From the NCBI GenBank assembly GCA_023229045.1, contig JALOAB010000155.1, positions 1-5,542 on the forward strand: DNA of 5,542 nucleotides, written 5' to 3'. Origin of the DNA: Fidelibacterota bacterium (lineage in GTDB: Bacteria; Fidelibacterota; UBA2242). The notes under the pieces are model-generated. The model had not been told where the DNA came from, did no database searches, and saw only the letters and a list, made by a program, of their open reading frames with translations. The translations under genes were made by a program, and so were the position numbers. Positions within the stretch are counted from its first letter, which is position 1. Each line of letters begins with the position of its first letter. Below, piece after piece: positions 1 through 3,718 of this stretch.

Positions 1-461
1 CTGAAAATTATTACCAGTAAAATACCAAATAATATCAACAATAGAGAGATGTCGAAAACGACCGGTTTTAAAGAGATGCCGGAATCTCCGATTGTTGAAA
101 ATTCTTTAGGAACAATCAGATAAAAAGCTGCGACGATTAAAATGAAAAAAACGGCGAACATTCCGGCTTCCGCGATCAGGACTAGCTTAGAGCGTGGCGT
201 TTCCGGCGGATCTTGTGATGGGATAATTTGGTTGCCATAGAGCATCAGAACATCGAGGAGTAGCATGAGAACCAGGTAAATGAATGCCGGCCAGGCGATT
301 CCGAGTGTTAATAACAGCAGGAAAACGCCGGACTGTGCAACCAATCCGTACATTATGACCTTTTTTAAATCTGACTGCTTAATCGCAATACCCGAAGGTA
401 TCAGCGTTAAACCTGCCGCGCACCAGAATATAACCGGCATCCAGTTGAATTCAGTTATCAT
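1..461 (-). CDS. NuoJ-like complex I membrane subunit (divergent, 3' end cut by window edge)
   Basis: A frame open from an ATG at 461..459 to the left edge gives 153 residues. It is very hydrophobic, with about five membrane helices (roughly residues 7-26, 34-54, 58-78, 95-117 and 134-153). The order of helices, the hydrophilic loop after helix 3 (residues 81-93) and the final GISL...LLILFGILLV helix resemble E. coli NuoJ, a 184-residue proton-channel subunit next to NuoA and NuoK in the complex I membrane arm. By that alignment only a short C-terminal tail is missing. The conserved glycine-rich stretch of NuoJ helix 3 (YxGAxMVLF type) is not preserved; the equivalent region has an Asp at residue 70 in a leucine-rich helix. 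The ATG overlaps the TGA of the upstream NuoH-like gene by 4 bp, indicating translational coupling; a GGTGG lies only 2 nt upstream, so the ribosome site is weak. A HyfE- or NuoK-like protein is the main alternative. The NuoJ call rests on fold-level resemblance plus its position after NuoH. Confidence 0.6.
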   Translation of the reverse strand, partial: MITEFNWMPVIFWCAAGLTLIPSGIAIKQSDLKKVIMYGLVAQSGVFLLLLTLGIAWPAFIYLVLMLLLDVLMLYGNQIIPSQDPPETPRSKLVLIAEAGMFAVFFILIVAAFYLIVPKEFSTIGDSGISLKPVVFDISLLLILFGILLVIIF

Positions 462-1447
462 AACCACCGAACAACCAGTGCGCCCAGCCATACTAAGATC
501 AGCACCGGAACCTGGATTTTGAGGTTAAAATTTAAAATTTGCCTGACGCCGAGGAGTGGCAGGCGATATTTGATTATTGAACACATACCGAAAACTATAA
601 TAGATTTACACAGGAACCAAACTCCGCCCGGTAGAGATGCCAGACGACGGATTTCCCAGTCGGATGCCTGCGGCCAGCCACCCAAAAATAGGAAGACCAT
701 CAGAGCCGAAAGGGTAAACAATAACGCCGTTCGATTGAACTGCAGGAAGCTGCCAAACTTCGCGTGTCGTCCATTGTAAATTTCGGACGGCTCCTGAAAT
801 TCGAATGGTTGAAAGCCCTTATCGTTCATCCGCATCAGAATGACTAAATTCACTATATAGTTTATTGCAGTCAAAAAATGAAATGGCGACCGGAAAATAT
901 TCCAGCGCGGGATAAAACCCAACCAGAAACCGCCTTGTTTCAGCGATAAATCAGCAAAGTTTTCATAGCGGTCGGAAGAGATCACGATTAAAAGCGTTAT
1001 AAGAACCGGGATAAAACTACTTAGCAGACTTATGCCATTTTTTAAAATGCCCGCGGTACCAATTTCCGTATCCAGATCTTCAGCCGCGCTAATAGAGTTG
1101 ATAATATTGAATGAAAAAGCAACAATCACCAGTAATAACCAAACCGGGAAATCGTCTAAAATCTGCATTTGGTACGGTAAAATCAACCAGAGCGCTAATA
1201 GAAAAGCGGTCTCGACCAGATTGAAAATCTGAATGGAAAATGGCAACGAAAGCCGGTCGCCCCGAAGATTTGACCTGCTTGTAGTAAAAAATTGACGGTA
1301 AAATCGGATCAAATTTGTTTCTTGTCCCGGAATATGAAACCGGTCGCTGAAGTAGCGCTGTTCGAGTACAATCAAGGTTGGAACGATTGCTATAAATGTC
1401 ACCATCCAAAATAAACCATAGAGTATATTTAATCCCAAACCGATCAT
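458..1447 (-). CDS. NuoH-like complex I membrane subunit (divergent ND1 homologue)
   Basis: Predicted 329-residue polytopic membrane protein, close to the usual NuoH length of about 325. NuoH anchors the peripheral arm and forms part of the quinone channel. Visible matches, counted from ATG 1447: helix 1 ending in a TLIVLEQR motif (E29, R31; NuoH has ErR here), a PFEFQEPSE loop (214-222) equivalent to the NuoH PFDLPEAE loop, and LSALMVFLFLGGW (246-258), nearly identical to the NuoH helix ending in FxGGW. Next come a Trp...Lys helix (K281), an LPLLGVRQ segment (around R302) equivalent to LPRxRYDQ, and a final K...P..L helix (K310, P314). Lost are the GPN and KE elements after helix 1, the AExNR just before the PFD loop and the EYSG after it. 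ATG 1447 is preferred; an in-frame TTG at 1471 would add eight residues but has no Shine-Dalgarno. The stop overlaps the next ATG by 4 bp. Family assignment is fairly firm; normal redox-coupled function is doubtful. Confidence 0.72.
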   Translation of the reverse strand: MIGLGLNILYGLFWMVTFIAIVPTLIVLEQRYFSDRFHIPGQETNLIRFYRQFFTTSRSNLRGDRLSLPFSIQIFNLVETAFLLALWLILPYQMQILDDFPVWLLLVIVAFSFNIINSISAAEDLDTEIGTAGILKNGISLLSSFIPVLITLLIVISSDRYENFADLSLKQGGFWLGFIPRWNIFRSPFHFLTAINYIVNLVILMRMNDKGFQPFEFQEPSEIYNGRHAKFGSFLQFNRTALLFTLSALMVFLFLGGWPQASDWEIRRLASLPGGVWFLCKSIIVFGMCSIIKYRLPLLGVRQILNFNLKIQVPVLILVWLGALVVRWL

Positions 1448-1481
1448 AATGCAGAACCTGTCGCTATCCAACCGGCTCGTT

Positions 1482-2594
1482 TCATAACGGCTCCATATTC
1501 GGTCTTAAGCCGAGACTGGCGATCAGCAAAGGGAGATCGCTCAGATCAAGTCCAATCGCTATCTGCCGCAGGCAAATGCCAATCTCATATAAAGGATTGG
1601 TCAAAATGAATTCGCAGGATTCGCGGCTACCTGCGTAGTTCATCTGGCAAGTCAGAGCCGACCAGGGCGTTTCGATAGTGGCGCTGGTATGACCTTTCGA
1701 AATGGTTGATAAGGAAACCCCGGAGTTGGACGATTCAGTCAGGTAAACCAAACGAGCGACGGCTTGTTTTATTAAATAAATAGAAATGAAAATTTCATCA
1801 CAGCGCACTCTTAAGCGTTGCCAGCAAAAGCCGGTGCGTTTTTTTATAGGTAAAACCATCACACGGTCGAAAAATAAATATTGGTAAGATGAATAAGAAA
1901 AATCGTAACGATAATCGTAAGCAGTGCCGGTAGCTCGTCGATTGGGTCCGGAGTTGAAATTCAGCAAGCGATGCATAATCTGGTCGTCCATTCTCTGACA
2001 ACGCGCGCGAACTATTCGGTTATTCAGGAGCATGGGTAACAATTCCTGGAAACTTAAACTAATCTGATTGGCAGTATTCAGAGCCTGCTCGCAAAAACCA
2101 ATCGGCAAGACTTTCAAGCCTTTTAGTCCGCTGACAAATTCTTCCGGTGCCATATTTTTAAAAAGCATAGCCAGCAACCGACCGACCAATTCATATTGTT
2201 CCAACAGGTCTGATAGTATTTTATTCAAACCGATATTCAGGCTAAAAGTCGCCAGACAGAAGATATATTCGGCAATTCTTAGATATTCGAAAAGAATAGT
2301 TCTTAGTAAATCGGTGGTTGGCGGGACTGTATATTTAGCATGTTTTTCGATGGTTAATATTTGCGCGTATCTGAACCAGAGCGAAAGGTAAGGGAAGACG
2401 CTGTTGTTAAAGCGCAGGGCGCTCGGTTGGTAGAGTTCGTCAATTGCGCATTTTATCCGTAAATCCGGACGACCGGATTCGATGGCGAGGTCATTAATAA
2501 CCGCATCCAACAATTGAGTCTCGATAGTCAATTTGGAATTATCGGCAAAGTGAAAATGTAATGGCACCCAGCGGTCACAATCTTGCGCGCTCAT
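1482..2594 (-). CDS. NuoD-like (49 kDa subunit) protein lacking redox signature residues
   Basis: A 370-residue soluble protein, somewhat shorter than usual NuoD (about 400). NuoD carries half of the quinone site of complex I and derives from the hydrogenase large subunit. Matches in order: IEKHAKYTVPP plus an LLRTILFEYLRI helix (82-107; NuoD has IEKLLGxEVPPRA...RVI..EL.RI), NNRIVRAR (191-198), GPNRRATG (216-223) followed by YDYRYDFSYSSY (226-237; NuoD has GP.LRA.G...D.R...PY..Y), a QRLRVRCDEIFISI helix (259-272; NuoD has DRYxVRxEExxxS), and a C-terminal NPLYEI...DLSDLPLLIASL segment (333-361) like the NuoD PSF...DxxxIIxSLD end. The N-terminal HPSTHG loop reads PLHFHFAD, the RGE motif reads PWSA, and the terminal D-R is replaced by NMEPL. 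No paired CxxC motifs exist, so it is not a NiFe hydrogenase subunit. It starts at an ATG overlapping the upstream TGA by 4 bp, with GGAG 7 nt ahead. The homology is persuasive; catalytic competence is unlikely. Confidence 0.72.
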   Translation of the reverse strand: MSAQDCDRWVPLHFHFADNSKLTIETQLLDAVINDLAIESGRPDLRIKCAIDELYQPSALRFNNSVFPYLSLWFRYAQILTIEKHAKYTVPPTTDLLRTILFEYLRIAEYIFCLATFSLNIGLNKILSDLLEQYELVGRLLAMLFKNMAPEEFVSGLKGLKVLPIGFCEQALNTANQISLSFQELLPMLLNNRIVRARCQRMDDQIMHRLLNFNSGPNRRATGTAYDYRYDFSYSSYQYLFFDRVMVLPIKKRTGFCWQRLRVRCDEIFISIYLIKQAVARLVYLTESSNSGVSLSTISKGHTSATIETPWSALTCQMNYAGSRESCEFILTNPLYEIGICLRQIAIGLDLSDLPLLIASLGLRPNMEPL

Positions 2595-2953
2595 GCTTCG
2601 TCTCCGTGATTCTTGGATCGGGTCGATTTGCTTGAATGATCCGCCTCTTGCCTGAGAAAATAGATGAAACCACTGCTCATGATCATAACGAATAAAATTC
2701 CGGCTAACGGATGGATGACTGATTCCCTGAATCCCAATTGTAAGGAAACCGCCAATGTGATGCTCGCCATGACGATCAAAATGACTATCACGATAAATTT
2801 GACTGAATATCGATCGAAGGCCGCAGGCGGTTTTGGCGAATTGTTGACTGCACCCGACTTTCGACCGGATTTAACCATGAAATTGCCTAAAAGCAAGAGC
2901 GTGACTAAAGATATGCCGACAAATAGAAATATTATAAAAACGGTGATTGTCAT
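2591..2953 (-). CDS. NuoA-like complex I membrane subunit (divergent ND3 homologue)
   Basis: A 120-residue protein with three membrane helices (about 3-24, 51-73 and 81-100), the size and topology of NuoA (about 120-147 residues). The DRYSVKF entry to helix 2 (47-53) matches the RxSxKFY of NuoA, and the GFxYFLRQEAD end of helix 3 (95-104) matches GxVYxxRxGALxW. A GFRES turn after helix 2 recalls the SIRES of E. coli NuoA. The helix 2 signature FDxE is replaced by A63, S64 and T66, so both conserved acids are gone, and the Cys-containing loop between helices 1 and 2 (ESG/ECG type) is now a basic, Pro-rich linker (28-44). The C-terminal tail from about 101 is charged, with several Lys, Ser and His. 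It is the first gene of the operon. The ATG at 2953 is the only standard start in frame, since a TAA lies 18 nt upstream. Assignment rests on topology, these motifs and being first in a nuo-ordered operon; alone it would be weak. Confidence 0.6.
   Translation of the reverse strand: MTITVFIIFLFVGISLVTLLLLGNFMVKSGRKSGAVNNSPKPPAAFDRYSVKFIVIVILIVMASITLAVSLQLGFRESVIHPLAGILFVMIMSSGFIYFLRQEADHSSKSTRSKNHGDEA
2602..2605 (-). promoter_or_regulatory. Shine-Dalgarno of the NuoD-like gene
   Basis: GGAG lies inside the last codons of the NuoA-like gene, 7 nt before the ATG at 2594. With the ATGA overlap it supports coupled translation and fixes the NuoD-like start. Confidence 0.6.
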
Positions 2954-2971
2954 GGTAAAAAAACTGCCAGA

Positions 2972-3000
2972 AATTTACCAGCAGATTCGAGGAATGTCAA
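2972..3000 (-). promoter_or_regulatory. Sigma70-like promoter of the nuo-like operon
   Basis: On the minus strand a perfect -35 TTGACA (3000..2995) is followed after 17 bp by TAAATT (2977..2972), which matches TATAAT at four of six bases. Transcription would start near 2964-2966, only about 11-13 nt before the ATG at 2953. The intervening minus-strand sequence is T-rich and has no Shine-Dalgarno, so the first gene may be read from a very short leader. No operator or riboswitch was recognised. Confidence 0.5.
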
Positions 3001-3029
3001 GCAATCCTATTAAATAGAGCGCGGAGTAT

Positions 3030-3056
3030 TTGTCTTTTTGTAAACTCTGTCATAAT
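3030..3056 (+). promoter_or_regulatory. Weak candidate promoter for the RmlC-family gene
   Basis: TTGTCT (3030-3035) and CATAAT (3051-3056) are separated by 15 bp, shorter than ideal. The -10 matches five of six consensus bases and the -35 four of six. It lies about 43 nt upstream of the TTG start in the divergent intergenic region. No better plus-strand pair was found by eye. Confidence 0.25.
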
Positions 3057-3082
3057 TTCCATCCGTTGTCAAATTTCAAATC

Positions 3083-3092
3083 AGAGAGGTGA
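3083..3092 (+). promoter_or_regulatory. Strong Shine-Dalgarno that fixes a TTG start
   Basis: AGAGAGGTGA contains GAGGTGA, a seven-base match to the anti-Shine-Dalgarno complement, ending 6 nt before the TTG at 3099. Its last three bases (TGA, 3090-3092) are an in-frame stop, so the gene cannot start further upstream. The next in-frame ATG is about 50 codons inside the conserved region. Confidence 0.75.
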
Positions 3093-3098
3093 AATACA

Positions 3099-3641
3099 TT
3101 GAAGGTTCAGTTTAAAAAAGAAATCGAACAGGTTGCGCGCTTACAGAATTACGGCGAGAAATCGTCCATCGAGGGTGTCGGAATAATTAAGTTACGTCGG
3201 TTTAATGACGATGGTGGTTCTTTCACTGAACTTAGCCGGATCGAGGATGGCATGTTTACCGAGGTGCCCGGATTTAAAATTGCCCAAATCAATTTCAGCG
3301 ATATGGCGCCGCAAAGCGTCAAAGCCTTCCATGTTCATCGCCGGCAGACCGACGTCTGGTTCGTTCCGCCGGATAGCAAAATCCTGCTGATATTGGTTGA
3401 CCTGCGAGCAGATTCGCCGACTAATGGCAATTTGATGCGCTTCGTGATTGGTGATTGCAATTCGCAGTTAATCGTCATTCCGCCGGGCGTAGCTCATGGG
3501 TGTAAAAATATAGGCCAAGAAAAAGCCTGTCTGGTTTATTTCATGAATCAACAGTTTTCCGTTGAGACCGAAAAGTGCGATGAATGGCGCCTGCCATGGG
3601 ATCACTTCGGAGCTCAACTCTGGGAAGTCCGGAAGGGCTGA
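3099..3641 (+). CDS. dTDP-4-dehydrorhamnose 3,5-epimerase (RmlC) family cupin
   Basis: A 180-residue single-domain cupin, the usual RmlC length. RmlC enzymes epimerise C3 and C5 of dTDP-4-keto-6-deoxyglucose in the cytoplasm, supplying dTDP-rhamnose and related sugars for cell-surface polysaccharide. Visible family motifs: KAFHVHRRQTDVWFV (75-89), aligned with RGLHxQ...KLVRV; VDLRADSPTNG (100-110), the family VDLRxxSPTxG strand; IPPGVAHG (127-134) with H133; Y147 in the LVYFMNQQF strand; and ERLPW-type DEWRLPWD (161-168). H78, Y147 and D168 fit the catalytic His, Tyr and dyad Asp. The substrate-binding Arg and Lys of classical RmlC appear as K75 and D85, so it belongs to a divergent subgroup and its exact sugar substrate is uncertain. 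No other dTDP-sugar genes are in the window. It starts at TTG with a strong Shine-Dalgarno, is transcribed divergently from the nuo-like operon, and converges on the cotransporter gene. Family is confident; specific activity is not. Confidence 0.85.
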   Translation: MKVQFKKEIEQVARLQNYGEKSSIEGVGIIKLRRFNDDGGSFTELSRIEDGMFTEVPGFKIAQINFSDMAPQSVKAFHVHRRQTDVWFVPPDSKILLILVDLRADSPTNGNLMRFVIGDCNSQLIVIPPGVAHGCKNIGQEKACLVYFMNQQFSVETEKCDEWRLPWDHFGAQLWEVRKG

Positions 3642-3681
3642 ATTCCACCTGCAAAATCAATAGATTTTGCCGATCAGGAAT
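3642..3681. terminator. Hairpin between convergent genes, possible terminator
   Basis: GCAAAATC (3651-3658) and GATTTTGC (3663-3670) form a perfect 8-bp stem with an AATA loop. It can be extended by ATTCC (3642-3646) pairing with GGAAT (3677-3681) across small internal loops. It begins right after the stop of the RmlC-family gene. There is no clean T-run on either strand, so efficient intrinsic termination is uncertain. Confidence 0.4.
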
Positions 3682-3685
3682 ATTT

Positions 3686-3711
3686 ACTCCCCTGAAAAAT
3701 TCAAAAGGGAA
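3686..3711 (-). terminator. Weak hairpin downstream of the cotransporter gene
   Basis: On the minus strand, just after the TAA at 3721..3719, TCCC...GGGA arms flank a TGAA/TTCA inner stem with a short loop (about 3686-3711). The stem is interrupted and lacks a proper T-tract, so this is only a possible terminator of the SLC12-type gene. Confidence 0.25.
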
Positions 3712-3718
3712 TTAGCAA

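Noticed and set aside
1..461. HyfE- or NuoK-type subunit instead of NuoJ
   Set aside because: The AQSG helix recalls HyfE, but the five-helix layout, the loop after helix 3 and the last helix fit NuoJ better, and position after NuoH agrees. Not fully excluded.
1471..1471. TTG start for the NuoH-like gene
   Set aside because: It has no Shine-Dalgarno and adds only eight non-conserved residues; the ATG at 1447 is preferred, though the TTG remains possible.
1482..2594. NiFe hydrogenase large subunit of a group 4 (Ech/Hyc/Mbh-type) complex
   Set aside because: NuoD and these subunits are homologous, but the N- and C-terminal CxxC pairs that bind NiFe are absent; the seven or so Cys residues here are isolated.
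2664..3017. Plus-strand 117-codon frame opposite the NuoA-like gene
   Set aside because: It is antisense to the NuoA-like frame, covers the operon promoter, has no ribosome site and shows no recognisable family.
2948..3072. Repeated TGTCAA/TGTCAT words in the divergent intergenic region as an operator
   Set aside because: Copies near 2948, 2995, 3048 and 3067 are irregularly spaced, some are parts of -35-like elements, and six-base words recur by chance in AT-rich DNA.
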